64,000 bases of DNA from Rhodothermales bacterium. Its GTDB lineage: Bacteria; Bacteroidota; Rhodothermia; Rhodothermales; JANQRZ01. Position 1 is the stretch's first letter; the number at the start of each line of letters is the position of its first letter. Location of the stretch: the NCBI GenBank assembly GCA_028284265.1, contig JANQRZ010000004.1, positions 186,001-250,000 on the forward strand, in the 5' to 3' direction. The notes beneath the pieces were generated by a model, which ran no database searches, had not been told where the DNA came from, and saw only the letters and a program-made list of their open reading frames with translations. This document shows positions 32,597-41,098 of the stretch, one piece after another. The position numbers were made by a program, and so were the translations under genes.

Positions 32597-33873
32597 TCGG
32601 TGGCGTAGGCGACCTGTTCGTCGGTGAGGCTGTCGATCTCTAGCCCCATCGTTTCCAGCTTCACGCGGGCGATCTGCTGGTCGAGTTCTTCGGGGAGATC
32701 GAGGACGGTGTTCTCCATCGTCTCGCCGGCCTCGTGAGCTTTGATCAGTTCGAGGTGCGCTTGGAACTGGTTGGCAAAGCTCATGTCCATCACCTCGCTC
32801 GGGTGCCCCTCGGCGGCAGCGAGGTTGACGAGGCGACCGTCGGCGAGGACGTAGATCTTGGTGCCGTTGTCGAGGGTGTACTCGCGGTTGTCGGTGCGGA
32901 TCATCCGCGTGTCCTGCGAGATCTCGGCCAACTCCTTGAGGTTCAACTCCACGTCGTAGTGGCCCGTGTTGCAGACGATGGCTCCTTCCTTCATCGTCTC
33001 GAAGTGCTTGCCGCGGATCACGTCCTTCATGCCGGTGGCGGTGACGAAGATGTCGCCCACCTTGGCAGCTTCTTCCATCGTCATCACGCGCATCCCGTCG
33101 AGCGTCGCCTTGAGGGCGGCGGTCGGCTTGATCTCGGTGACGATGACGTTCGCGCCCATGCCCTTGGCACGCATCGCGACGCCGCGCCCGCAGTGGCCGT
33201 AACCTGCCACGACGAAGTTCTTGCCCGCCACGAGGACGGACGAGCCGCGCAGAATGCCGTCGAGCGTGGACTGGCCGGTGCCGTAGACGTTGTCGAAGTC
33301 CCACTTCGTCTCGGCGTCGTTGACGGCGTAGACCGGGTAGCCGAGCTTGCCGTCGTCGGCCATCGCGCGGAGGCGGTGAACGCCAGTCGTGGTCTCCTCG
33401 GAGCCGCCGATGATGTCGTTCAGCTTCTCGGGGAACTGCGAGTGGACGCGGAAGATGAGGTCGGCCCCGTCGTCGAGCGTCGTGTCTGGCGTCTTGTCGA
33501 TGGTGCGGTCGATGGACCAGTAGAAGCCCTCGGTGTCTTGGCCGTACCAAGCGTAGATCTCGACGCCGTTGCCGTCGCCTTTCGGTCCGGCAGCGAGGGC
33601 GGCGGCGACCTCGTCGTTGGTCGAGAGCGGATTGCAGCCGCTCCAGGCGACTTCGGCCCCGCACGCAGCGAGCGTCTCGATCAGCACGGCGGTCTCCTTC
33701 GTGACGTGGAGGCAGCCAGTGATCTTGTAGCCCTCGAACGGCTTGGTCCGCGAGAACTCCTCGCGGATCTTCATGAGCACGGGCATCCGGCTCTCGGCCC
33801 ATTCGATGCGCTTGCGGCCCGCCTCGGCGAGCGAAAGGTCGGCGACCTTGTAACGTCCTTCTTTGTGGTCCAT
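32578..33873 (-). CDS. ahcY: adenosylhomocysteinase (S-adenosylhomocysteine hydrolase)
   Basis: A 431-residue NAD-dependent enzyme that splits S-adenosylhomocysteine to adenosine and homocysteine. The start MDHKEGRYKVADLSLAEAG is the usual N-terminus. Signatures are TGCLHVTKETAVLIETL, GCNPLSTND and the NAD-binding VAGYGHCGRGVAMRAKGMGANVIVTE, in outline. The length fits the shorter bacterial form without the ~40-residue insertion. It follows metK by 82 nt on the same strand, so production and recycling of the methyl donor are linked. A small hairpin lies in the gap. Confidence 0.97.
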   Translation of the reverse strand: MDHKEGRYKVADLSLAEAGRKRIEWAESRMPVLMKIREEFSRTKPFEGYKITGCLHVTKETAVLIETLAACGAEVAWSGCNPLSTNDEVAAALAAGPKGDGNGVEIYAWYGQDTEGFYWSIDRTIDKTPDTTLDDGADLIFRVHSQFPEKLNDIIGGSEETTTGVHRLRAMADDGKLGYPVYAVNDAETKWDFDNVYGTGQSTLDGILRGSSVLVAGKNFVVAGYGHCGRGVAMRAKGMGANVIVTEIKPTAALKATLDGMRVMTMEEAAKVGDIFVTATGMKDVIRGKHFETMKEGAIVCNTGHYDVELNLKELAEISQDTRMIRTDNREYTLDNGTKIYVLADGRLVNLAAAEGHPSEVMDMSFANQFQAHLELIKAHEAGETMENTVLDLPEELDQQIARVKLETMGLEIDSLTDEQVAYATDYSAGT

Positions 33874-33915
33874 AATTGCCTTAAGGTTGGGGTTCAGAGT
33901 CGAGCAAGAGAACAC

Positions 33916-33930
33916 GCGGCAGCCTGCCGC
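33916..33930 (-). other. small hairpin in the metK-ahcY gap
   Basis: GCGGCA-GCC-TGCCGC, a 6-bp stem with a 3-nt loop. It is too short and lacks the surrounding conserved elements to be called a SAH or SAM riboswitch. It may modulate ahcY expression relative to metK. Confidence 0.35.
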
Positions 33931-33955
33931 AGGTTCGACATTTGCGGCTTCTTAA

Positions 33956-35125
33956 CTAGGCGACGGCCCCGGCAGCCTGCTTGAGGGCGTCCACATGGTC
34001 CAACTGCTCCCACGAGACATCGGTGCGTCCGAAGTGGCCGTAGGCAGCGGTCGGTCGGTAGATCGGGCGGAGCAGGTCGAGGCGCTGGATAAGAGCCTGC
34101 GGGCGGAGGTCGAACACCTCGCGCACAGCAGCGACGAGCGCAGCGTCGGAGACGGCCCCGGTACCGTAGGTGGTCACGTCGATGCTCACCGGCTCGGCGA
34201 CGCCGATGGCGTAGGCGACTTGCACAAGCACCTCCTCGGCTAGCTCTGCCGCGACGATGTTCTTGGCGACATGGCGAGCCGCATAGGCCGCGCTCCGGTC
34301 CACCTTCGAGGGGTCCTTGCCGGAGAACGCGCCGCCGCCGTGCGCGCCCTTGCCGCCGTAGGTGTCCACGATGATCTTGCGCCCAGTCAGGCCCGTGTCC
34401 CCGTGCGGCCCACCGACGACGAAGCGCCCGGTCGGGTTGACGTGGAGGATGAGGTCGTCGTCAAGCAACTCAGCGGGGAGAACAGCAGGGAGGACGTGCT
34501 GGCGGATGTCGGCTTCGATCTGCTCCAGCGTCACGTCCTCGTCGTGCTGGGTCGAGAGGACGACGGTGTGGATGCGGCGGATGGTGCGGCGGTCGTCCTC
34601 GTACTCGACCGTCACCTGGCTCTTGGCATCAGGGCGGAGGTAGGTCATGATCTCGCCCGCCTTGCGGATGCGGGCTAACTCCTTGACGAGGCCGTGCGAG
34701 CAGACGAGCGCAAGCGGCATCAGCTCCTCGGTTTCGTTGGTGGCATAGCCGAACATCAGGCCTTGGTCGCCCGCGCCTTGGTCGGGGTTGAGGCCCGCGT
34801 TCTCGTCCACGCCCTGCGCGATGTCGCCGCTCTGCTCGTGGATCGTGACGAGCACACCGCAGGAGCGGGCGTCGAACTGGAGCGCCGGGTCCGTGTAGCC
34901 GATCTCCTCGATCGTCTGGCGGGCGACTTCCTGCACGTCCACGTAGGTGTCCGACGTCACCTCGCCGGAGACGACTACGAGACCCGTCGTGCAGAGCGTC
35001 TCGATAGCGCAGCGACTCTGGGGATCGCCTTTAAGGAAGGCGTCGAGGAGGGCGTCGGAGATCTGGTCGGAGACCTTGTCCGGGTGGCCTTCGGAGACGG
35101 ATTCGGAAGTAAAGAGATAGGCCAT
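33956..35125 (-). CDS. metK: S-adenosylmethionine synthetase
   Basis: A 389-residue enzyme making S-adenosylmethionine from methionine and ATP. It starts [25 protein letters not shown]. Family signatures are [12 protein letters not shown] and [19 protein letters not shown], plus [11 protein letters not shown] near the ATP site. The ahcY gene follows, forming a SAM-cycle pair. A plausible Bacteroidota-type promoter lies 44 nt upstream on this strand. No riboswitch fold is obvious in the leader. Confidence 0.97.
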   Translation of the reverse strand: MAYLFTSESVSEGHPDKVSDQISDALLDAFLKGDPQSRCAIETLCTTGLVVVSGEVTSDTYVDVQEVARQTIEEIGYTDPALQFDARSCGVLVTIHEQSGDIAQGVDENAGLNPDQGAGDQGLMFGYATNETEELMPLALVCSHGLVKELARIRKAGEIMTYLRPDAKSQVTVEYEDDRRTIRRIHTVVLSTQHDEDVTLEQIEADIRQHVLPAVLPAELLDDDLILHVNPTGRFVVGGPHGDTGLTGRKIIVDTYGGKGAHGGGAFSGKDPSKVDRSAAYAARHVAKNIVAAELAEEVLVQVAYAIGVAEPVSIDVTTYGTGAVSDAALVAAVREVFDLRPQALIQRLDLLRPIYRPTAAYGHFGRTDVSWEQLDHVDALKQAAGAVA

Positions 35126-35168
35126 GCGCGCAGTATCGGTAGGGCGGGTCAAGTTGGTAAAGAGGAGG

Positions 35169-35200
35169 CGAAAATAGCCTATATACGGGGTGCTTTCAAC
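35169..35200 (-). promoter_or_regulatory. candidate metK promoter
   Basis: Minus strand: GTTG (35200-35197), a 20-nt spacer, then TATTTTCG (35176-35169), one mismatch from TAnnTTTG. Confidence 0.4.
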
Positions 35201-35280
35201 CAGAACGCTGCAACACGGCGGAGCTACCTGCCGTTCTAACCGGAACTTCGCAGCGTGTGCGCCGGACCTTATCCGAGCGG

Positions 35281-35312
35281 ATTGCTTTCAAATGCGCGCC
35301 ACCGTAGTTTTT
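35281..35312 (+). promoter_or_regulatory. candidate acpP-fabF promoter
   Basis: ATTG (35281-35284), a 20-nt spacer, then TAGTTTTT (35305-35312), one mismatch in each box from the Bacteroidota consensus, 66 nt before the acpP ATG. It is divergent from the metK promoter. Confidence 0.4.
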
Positions 35313-35378
35313 CCTGTAGTACGGGCGCGCCCGGCGTCGTCCCTTAACCCGCCTTTTCACCCCTCACCCTCTCCCAAC

Positions 35379-35618
35379 ATGGCTGATACTGAAGCCCGCG
35401 TCACTTCCATCATCGTCGAGAAGCTCGGCGTGGACGAAAGCGACATCAACCGCGACGCCTCCTTCCAAGATGACCTCGGCGCGGACTCCCTCGACACGGT
35501 CGAGCTCATCATGGAGTTCGAGAAAGAGTTCGACATGACGATCCCCGACGAGGACGCCGAGAAGATCGCTACCGTCGGTAACGCCATCGACTACGTCGAG
35601 GCCAACCGCACCGCCTGA
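35379..35618 (+). CDS. acpP: acyl carrier protein
   Basis: A 79-residue acidic four-helix protein. The phosphopantetheine is attached to Ser37 in [13 protein letters not shown]. The start [17 protein letters not shown] gives the standard ACP length; the frame upstream is open but lies in the promoter region. It carries growing acyl chains in type II fatty-acid synthesis and is followed by fabF, the usual arrangement, with a hairpin between them. Confidence 0.97.
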   Translation: MADTEARVTSIIVEKLGVDESDINRDASFQDDLGADSLDTVELIMEFEKEFDMTIPDEDAEKIATVGNAIDYVEANRTA

Positions 35619-35653
35619 GCGGTCGCTCTGCTCACCGCTGAGAGTCTGACCCT

Positions 35654-35724
35654 GCGGGGACGTGGAGAGCGGGCGAAGAGGAGGACTTCGCGTTCTCGGC
35701 CTCGCCGCATCTCCCCGTCCCCGC
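35654..35724 (+). terminator. large hairpin between acpP and fabF (attenuator)
   Basis: A 15-bp stem with one mismatch (GCGGGGACGTGGAGA / TCTCCCCGTCCCCGC), a structured loop with an inner 6-bp stem (GCGAAG / CTTCGC), and TTATT after it. It probably ends or stabilises a fraction of acpP transcripts so that ACP is made in excess over FabF. Confidence 0.6.
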
Positions 35725-35786
35725 TTATTCGCTAGACCGCCGACCCGTTCGCCGGCGTCGGTCGTTCCTGCCGACCCCTGTTTGCT

Positions 35787-37052
35787 ATGGACCCCTTTCC
35801 CCCCGGCCGCCGCGTCGTCGTCACTGGTCTTGGTGCCCTCACCCCCATCGGCCTGAGCGCTGAGACGTTCTGGGAAGGCATGATGCGCGGCGAAAGCGGC
35901 GCCGCCCCCATCACGCACTTCGACCCCGAGCCGTTCGCCACGACGTTCGCCTGCGAACTCAAAGGGTTCGACGCGGGCGACTACCTCGACCGCAAGGAGG
36001 CCCGCCGCCTCGATGCGTTCTCGCAGTACGCCCTCGTGGCTTCCGATCAAGCGCTCGCCGATGCGGGCATTGACTCGGCCTCGCTGTCAGAGCAGGAGAA
36101 GCAGCGGATCGGGGTCGTCTTCGGGTCGGGGATCGGCGGGATGAAGCTGTTTCAGGATCAGGTCATCGAGTTCCATGAGAACGGCCCGCGCCGTCTCTCG
36201 CCGTTCTTCGTGCCCTACATGATCCTCGACATCGCACCGGGCCTGATCTCGATGCGGCATGGATTCCAAGGACCGAACTACGCGACCGTCAGCGCGTGCG
36301 CGACGAGCAACAACGCCATCGGCGACGCCTTTATGCTGATCCGCAACGGGATGGCGAACACGGTCGTCTGCGGCGGCACAGAAGCTCCAGTTACCAAGAT
36401 CGGCGTCGGCGGCTTCGCCGCGATGCGAGCGCTCTCGACGCGCAACGACGAACCGGCCACCGCCAGCCGTCCGTTCGACGCAACCCGCGACGGGTTCGTA
36501 ATGGGTGAAGGTGCCGGGGCGCTCGTGCTCGAAAGCCTAGAGCGTGCCCGCGAGCGCGGCGCTGAGATTTACGCCGAACTCACCGGCTTCGGGATGAGCG
36601 CCGACGCCTATCACATCTCGGCCCCGCATCCCGAAGGAGCCGGGGCGCGCCTCGCGATGCAGATGGCTCTCGACACGAGCGGCATCAAGGCCGAGGACGT
36701 GGACTACCTCAACATGCACGGCACCTCAACGCCGCTTGGCGATGTGGCCGAGACCGAGGCCATCAAGAAGGTCTTCGGCGCGCACGCCTACGAGATGAAC
36801 CTCTCGTCCACCAAGAGCATGACCGGTCACCTCCTCGGGGCCGCCGGAGCCATCGAAGCCATCGCGTCGATCTACGCCGTCAAGCACGGCCGCATTCCGC
36901 CGACGATCAACTTCGAGACGCCGGACGAGCAGTGCGACCTGAACTACACGTTCAACGAGCCAGTCGAGCGCGAGGTCAACGTCGCCGTCTCCAACGCCTT
37001 CGGCTTCGGCGGGCACAACACGACGCTCGTCTTCAAGAAGTTCGAGGAGTGA
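35787..37052 (+). CDS. fabF: 3-oxoacyl-[acyl-carrier-protein] synthase II
   Basis: A 421-residue condensing enzyme that elongates acyl-ACP with malonyl-ACP. The catalytic set is visible as Cys171 ([12 protein letters not shown]), His311 ([11 protein letters not shown]), Lys343 and His348 ([14 protein letters not shown]). The C-terminal NAFGFGGHN is also conserved. It is a cytoplasmic homodimer. It is downstream of acpP, with a structured hairpin in the gap. Confidence 0.97.
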   Translation: MDPFPPGRRVVVTGLGALTPIGLSAETFWEGMMRGESGAAPITHFDPEPFATTFACELKGFDAGDYLDRKEARRLDAFSQYALVASDQALADAGIDSASLSEQEKQRIGVVFGSGIGGMKLFQDQVIEFHENGPRRLSPFFVPYMILDIAPGLISMRHGFQGPNYATVSACATSNNAIGDAFMLIRNGMANTVVCGGTEAPVTKIGVGGFAAMRALSTRNDEPATASRPFDATRDGFVMGEGAGALVLESLERARERGAEIYAELTGFGMSADAYHISAPHPEGAGARLAMQMALDTSGIKAEDVDYLNMHGTSTPLGDVAETEAIKKVFGAHAYEMNLSSTKSMTGHLLGAAGAIEAIASIYAVKHGRIPPTINFETPDEQCDLNYTFNEPVEREVNVAVSNAFGFGGHNTTLVFKKFEE

Positions 37053-37060
37053 GTCGCTCT

Positions 37061-37339
37061 ATGGACCCCGACCTTGACGGCAACAGCATCTCAGTACCTT
37101 TTGATTCTGGAGATGCTGGTCGCTTTGAGTTCGAGGTTTATCCTGACCGTATCGATACAGGTGACGCAGTCGTACTAGCCCTCGACCGCGAGGCCTGTCG
37201 CTCGCTCGCAAACATCTTCAGCCAGCTTGCCGAAGGTGGTTATCCCGACGGGTACCATGTTCACCTCGGATGGGACGAGCAGGAATCGTCCGGCCCCGGG
37301 TTTCGGATCGTGCTGACGGAGGGTGGTCGCGTAGGGTGA
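37061..37339 (+). CDS. small hypothetical protein after fabF
   Basis: A 92-residue acidic protein that begins 8 nt after the fabF stop, so it is probably translated from the same mRNA. It alternates short beta-type stretches (SISVPFDSG, RFEFEVYPDRID, VVLALDREACRSLANIFSQLA, GFRIVLTEGG) with one helix. No signal peptide and no family recognised. Its position suggests a link with expression of the fatty-acid genes only by proximity. Confidence 0.65.
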   Translation: MDPDLDGNSISVPFDSGDAGRFEFEVYPDRIDTGDAVVLALDREACRSLANIFSQLAEGGYPDGYHVHLGWDEQESSGPGFRIVLTEGGRVG

Positions 37340-37367
37340 CGGAGGACGCGGGGTGCTCTTCGTGGCA

Positions 37368-37715
37368 TCAAGCCTCAGTCCACACGGCGAGTTCGTTGCC
37401 GCTCGGATCGGTGAAGTGGAAGCGCCGGCCGCCGGGGAAGCCGAACGGCTCCGTTGTGATCGTTCCGCCTGCTGCTCGGACGGCCTCTAGGCTCGCCTCC
37501 AAGTCAGAGGAGTAGAGGATCACGAGCGGGCCACCCGTCCGCAAGGCGTCTGTCTCCTCCATCCCGCCGACTTCGCCCTCGCCTCCTCGGATGCCCGCGT
37601 AGGTCGGGCCGTAGTTATTGAACGCCCACCCGAAGGCATCGCCGTAAAACCGCTTGGCCTCGCCGAGGTCGCGCACGGCGAATTCGATGTAGTCGATGGT
37701 GTGGTGCCTAGGCAT
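37368..37715 (-). CDS. VOC family protein
   Basis: A 115-residue single VOC module starting MPRHHTIDYIEFAVRDLGEAKRFYGDAFGW. The opening IEFAV replaces the usual metal-binding His with Glu, and the last segment (RRFHFTDPSGNELAVWTE) supplies a Glu, so metal binding is possible but unproven. Annotated relatives are glyoxalase-like proteins of unknown substrate. It starts 5 nt after the thrS stop, suggesting co-transcription. Confidence 0.82.
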   Translation of the reverse strand: MPRHHTIDYIEFAVRDLGEAKRFYGDAFGWAFNNYGPTYAGIRGGEGEVGGMEETDALRTGGPLVILYSSDLEASLEAVRAAGGTITTEPFGFPGGRRFHFTDPSGNELAVWTEA

Positions 37716-37720
37716 GAGGT

Positions 37721-39721
37721 TTAGCGTCCCAGCGCCTCGTTGATCTCTGTTTGGATTTGCTCTACGAAGTCGGCGGTCGATGTCGCGCCTTGGTCGCCCT
37801 CGCCGTGGCGGCGGACGCCAACAGAACCGGACTCCTGCTCCTTTGCCCCTACGATGAGCATATAGGGCGTCTTCGCTACCTCGGCGTCGCGGATCTTGCG
37901 GCCCACCTTCTCGCTGCGGTCGTCGAGTTCGGCGCGGAGTCCGGCAGCGCGGAGCTGATCGAGCACGGACTGGCCGTAGTCGTTGAAGGCATCCGAGACG
38001 GGGAGCACCTTGATCTGCGTCGGTGCGAGCCACACGGGGAAGTCGCCGCCGGTGTGCTCGATGAGGACGCCGATGAATCGCTCCAGCGAGCCGAACGGTG
38101 CGCGGTGGATCATCACCGGGCGGACGCGGTTGTCGTGTTCGTCGATGTAGGTGAGGTCGAAGCGCTCGGGGAGGTTGTAGTCCACCTGCACCGTGCCGAG
38201 CTGCCACTCGCGCCCGAGGGCGTCCTTGACCATGAAATCGAGCTTCGGCCCGTAGAACGCGGCCTCACCTTCCTCCTCCACCGTGTCGAGGCCCATCTCG
38301 GCGGCGGCGTCGCGGACGGCGGCCTGCGCCGTCTCCCACTGCGCGTCGTCGCCGATGTACTTCTCGGTGTTCGATGGATCGCGGAGCGAGACCTGGGCGC
38401 GGAAGTCGTGAAAGTCGAGGGCGCGGAAGACGAGGAGCGTCAGGTCGATAGCGTCCTTGAACTCGTCCTTGACCTGCTCGGGCGTGCAGAAGATGTGGGC
38501 GTCGTCCACGGTGAAGCCGCGCACGCGGGTCAGTCCGCCGAGTTCGCCCGACTGCTCGAAGCGGTAGACCTGCCCGAACTCGGCGAGGCGCACCGGGAGG
38601 TCGCGGTAGGACCGAGGGGCGTGGTCGTAGATCTGCGTGTGGTGCGGGCAGTTCATCGGCTTGAGGAGGTAGCCCTGCTCGTCCTCATGGCCCTCGTGCG
38701 AGCGCTCGTCAGGGTGCTCACCGTGCGGGATCACCGCGCCGCCGCGCTCCAGCATCGGCGGGAACTGGCTGTCGGCGTAGTAGGGGTAGTGGCCGCTGGT
38801 CCGGTAGAGGTCGAGCCGCCCGATGTGCGGAGTGATGACTGGCTCGTAGCCACGCCGGAGTTGCTCGTCTTTGAGGAAGTCCACCAGCGTCTCGCGGAGG
38901 ACGGCCCCCTTCGGCAGCCACATCGGCAGGCCGGGACCGACCCGGTTCGAGAACATGAACAGGCCGAGTTCCTTGCCGAGCTTGCGGTGGTCGCGCTGCC
39001 GGGCGAGTTCGAGCCGCTCTAGGTGCTCCTCCAGCATAGACAGCTTCGGGAAGCTGACGCCGTAGATGCGGGTGAGTTGCGGGCGGGTCTCGTCGCCGCG
39101 CCAGTAGGCCCCCGCGATGTTGAGGAGCTTGGGATACTTGATCGGCTTCGTGCTCGGGATATGCGGCCCCCGGCAGAGGTCCACGAAGTTACCCTGCTGG
39201 TAGAACGTAATGGTCCCGTCCTCCAACTCCTCGATCAGTTCGAGCTTGTAGCCATCATCCTTCTCGCCGAAGTAGTCGAGTGCCTCCTGCTTCGAGACCT
39301 CGCGGCGCTCGTAGCGGTTGTCTTGCTTCGCCAACTCCTTCATCTTCGCCTCGATCTGTTCCAGATCGTCGGGCGAGAGCGTGTCGATGTCGGTGCGGCT
39401 GAGGTCTACGTCGTAGTAGAACCCGTTGTCGATGGCCGGGCCGATGCCGAACTGCACGCCGGGGTGGAGCGCTTCGAGGGCCTCGGCCATGAGGTGGGCC
39501 GTCGAGTGCCAGAACGCGGTCTTGCCCTCGTCGGTGTCCCACGTTAGGATGGCGACGGTCGCGCTGTTGGGGAGTGGGCGGTGGAGGTCGCGTACCTCGC
39601 CATCAACGCTGACCGCGAGGGCGGCGCGGGCGAGGCCGGACGAGATAGACTGGGCGAGGTCGTAGCCGCTGCTCCCGTCGGGGAGGTCGCGGACGGAGCC
39701 GTCGGGAAGCGTGATCTGCAT
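37721..39721 (-). CDS. thrS: threonyl-tRNA synthetase
   Basis: A 666-residue class II synthetase started at MQITLPDGSVRDL, the beginning of the TGS domain (~1-62). An editing (SAD-type) domain follows with HSTAHLMAEAL (zinc-site HxxxH) and FVDLCRGPHIPST. The catalytic core has motif 2 (FGQVYRFEQSGEL), the zinc-binding KPMNCPHH and motif 3 (MIHRAPFGSLERFIGVLIEH). The anticodon-binding domain occupies ~570-666. It charges tRNA-Thr. No T-box leader is seen. Confidence 0.97.
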   Translation of the reverse strand: MQITLPDGSVRDLPDGSSGYDLAQSISSGLARAALAVSVDGEVRDLHRPLPNSATVAILTWDTDEGKTAFWHSTAHLMAEALEALHPGVQFGIGPAIDNGFYYDVDLSRTDIDTLSPDDLEQIEAKMKELAKQDNRYERREVSKQEALDYFGEKDDGYKLELIEELEDGTITFYQQGNFVDLCRGPHIPSTKPIKYPKLLNIAGAYWRGDETRPQLTRIYGVSFPKLSMLEEHLERLELARQRDHRKLGKELGLFMFSNRVGPGLPMWLPKGAVLRETLVDFLKDEQLRRGYEPVITPHIGRLDLYRTSGHYPYYADSQFPPMLERGGAVIPHGEHPDERSHEGHEDEQGYLLKPMNCPHHTQIYDHAPRSYRDLPVRLAEFGQVYRFEQSGELGGLTRVRGFTVDDAHIFCTPEQVKDEFKDAIDLTLLVFRALDFHDFRAQVSLRDPSNTEKYIGDDAQWETAQAAVRDAAAEMGLDTVEEEGEAAFYGPKLDFMVKDALGREWQLGTVQVDYNLPERFDLTYIDEHDNRVRPVMIHRAPFGSLERFIGVLIEHTGGDFPVWLAPTQIKVLPVSDAFNDYGQSVLDQLRAAGLRAELDDRSEKVGRKIRDAEVAKTPYMLIVGAKEQESGSVGVRRHGEGDQGATSTADFVEQIQTEINEALGR

Positions 39722-39902
39722 AGGGGACGTGAGCGAGTGAAGCCCCACGATACACGAATCGCACCCCACTGGACGGTGAAGCGCTATTCAAATCGGCGGC
39801 AGGTCTCTGCACGCGGCGCAGTGCTGGGGCATTCGCTAGCGAGTCGCCTAGGCGAGGTTATGTATCGTAGCTTCTTTGCACTGCTAGGCTACGTTCTTCT
39901 CC

Positions 39903-40946
39903 ATGGGTATCACCATTCATGACGTGGCGCGCCGCGCGGGCGTGTCGATCTCGACCGTGTCTCGTGTGCTCAATGACACGACCGCGGTTCACGAGGACAA
40001 ACGACGCTCCGTCATTGAGGCAGCGGAGGCGCTCGGATACAGTCCCAACCCGGCTGCCCGCAGCTTGCTCGGCAAGAAGACTGGCGGCATCGGTGTCCTG
40101 CTGCCCCACGTAGGGGGCGAGTTCTTCGCCGAGTTGCTCAACGGCCTCGACGAAGCGGCGCATGCGAGCGGTCACTTTCTGGTGATCTCGACTTCCTATC
40201 GCCACCGCGATGAGTTCAACGCGGCAATCCGGGCGATGGACCGGCGCGTGGATGGGCTTATCGTCATGGCCCCCGAACTTGATGCAGAGGGTGTGGCGTC
40301 TATCCTGAGTTCGGGCAATGCGGTGTCCTTTATCAACACGTTGGTCGAGGAAGGGTCCGCTGATGTATTGAACTTCGACAACTTTGGTGGGGCGCTCGCG
40401 CTAACCCAGCACCTCCTCGGCCTAGGGCACCGTCGAATCGCTCTCATCAAGGGGCCGTCGGGTGCGTGGGATGCGCAAGAGCGTGTGCGAGGCTACCGGG
40501 CTGCGATGGCCGAGGAAGGGATAGAGGACACCGCAAGCCTTGAGTTCGAAGGAGAGTACACTTCGATTGCGGGCTATGACGCCACGGGCGCAATCCTTGA
40601 AGCCGTTCCCCAGCCGACAGCCATCATCGCCGCGAACGACGATTGCGCAGCAGGTGTACTCAGTGCGCTGAGCGAAGCTGGAGTCAGTGTTCCCCATGCG
40701 GTGGCTGTTGCGGGATTCGACGGGATACCTAGCACGCAGTACACGCTGCCGCCCCTAACAACCGTCCGGGTGCCCATTGGCGAGATTGGCTACCGAGCCG
40801 TCAGTCGGCTTGCAGCCCGGATTGAGGATCAAGAAGGAGAGGTGGCTACGCAGTACGAGACGGTTCCGGTCGAGCTAGTAGTACGTAAATCTACAGTGGC
40901 AGCGCTGCCAGATTCCGCTGACCTAGGCGCCGCTTCAACCGGATAG
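39903..40946 (+). CDS. LacI-family transcriptional regulator of the glucan locus
   Basis: A 347-residue protein. The N-terminal helix-turn-helix (ITIHDVARRAGVSISTVSRVLN, ~3-24) and hinge helix (NPAARSLLGKK) are followed by a periplasmic-binding-protein-like effector domain (~62-330). It ends just before a perfect 20-bp palindrome at 41003 of the type bound by LacI regulators, upstream of eight carbohydrate genes on the same strand. The simplest reading is a repressor released by a glucan-derived sugar. The effector is not known. It is divergent from thrS. Confidence 0.92.
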   Translation: MGITIHDVARRAGVSISTVSRVLNDTTAVHEDKRRSVIEAAEALGYSPNPAARSLLGKKTGGIGVLLPHVGGEFFAELLNGLDEAAHASGHFLVISTSYRHRDEFNAAIRAMDRRVDGLIVMAPELDAEGVASILSSGNAVSFINTLVEEGSADVLNFDNFGGALALTQHLLGLGHRRIALIKGPSGAWDAQERVRGYRAAMAEEGIEDTASLEFEGEYTSIAGYDATGAILEAVPQPTAIIAANDDCAAGVLSALSEAGVSVPHAVAVAGFDGIPSTQYTLPPLTTVRVPIGEIGYRAVSRLAARIEDQEGEVATQYETVPVELVVRKSTVAALPDSADLGAASTG

Positions 40947-41002
40947 GTCAGCGTCGCAGGATGGTCTCGGGGAGAGCGGTGGGGCATAAGATGTTAATGT
41001 CA

Positions 41003-41022
41003 TTTTGAAAACGTTTTCAAAA
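41003..41022. promoter_or_regulatory. LacI-family operator, perfect 20-bp palindrome
   Basis: TTTTGAAAACGTTTTCAAAA is fully self-complementary, with the central CG typical of LacI/GalR/CcpA-type operators. It lies 57 nt after the regulator gene and 77 nt before the next ATG. Its left part coincides with the -33 box of the promoter at 41004-41034, so binding would block RNA polymerase. No second copy was noticed in the window. Confidence 0.8.
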
Positions 41023-41034
41023 CTATTATATTTA
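41004..41034 (+). promoter_or_regulatory. promoter of the plus-strand glucan operon
   Basis: TTTG (41004-41007), a 19-nt spacer, then TATATTTA (41027-41034), one base from TAnnTTTG. The region is strikingly AT-rich in this GC-rich genome. Overlap with the palindromic operator indicates negative control. Confidence 0.65.
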
Positions 41035-41098
41035 CAAAGCCCCGTCCTATATTGGCGTGGGCTCCAACGAACGCACCCCTCCTAGACCGCTACCGACC

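Noticed and set aside
33874-33955. SAM or SAH riboswitch between metK and ahcY
   Set aside because: Only a 6-bp hairpin is visible; the multi-stem junctions and conserved loops of known classes are not recognisable, and the gap is short.
39722-39902. T-box leader for thrS
   Set aside because: No specifier loop or UGGN-type antiterminator sequence was seen, and T-boxes are not expected in this phylum.
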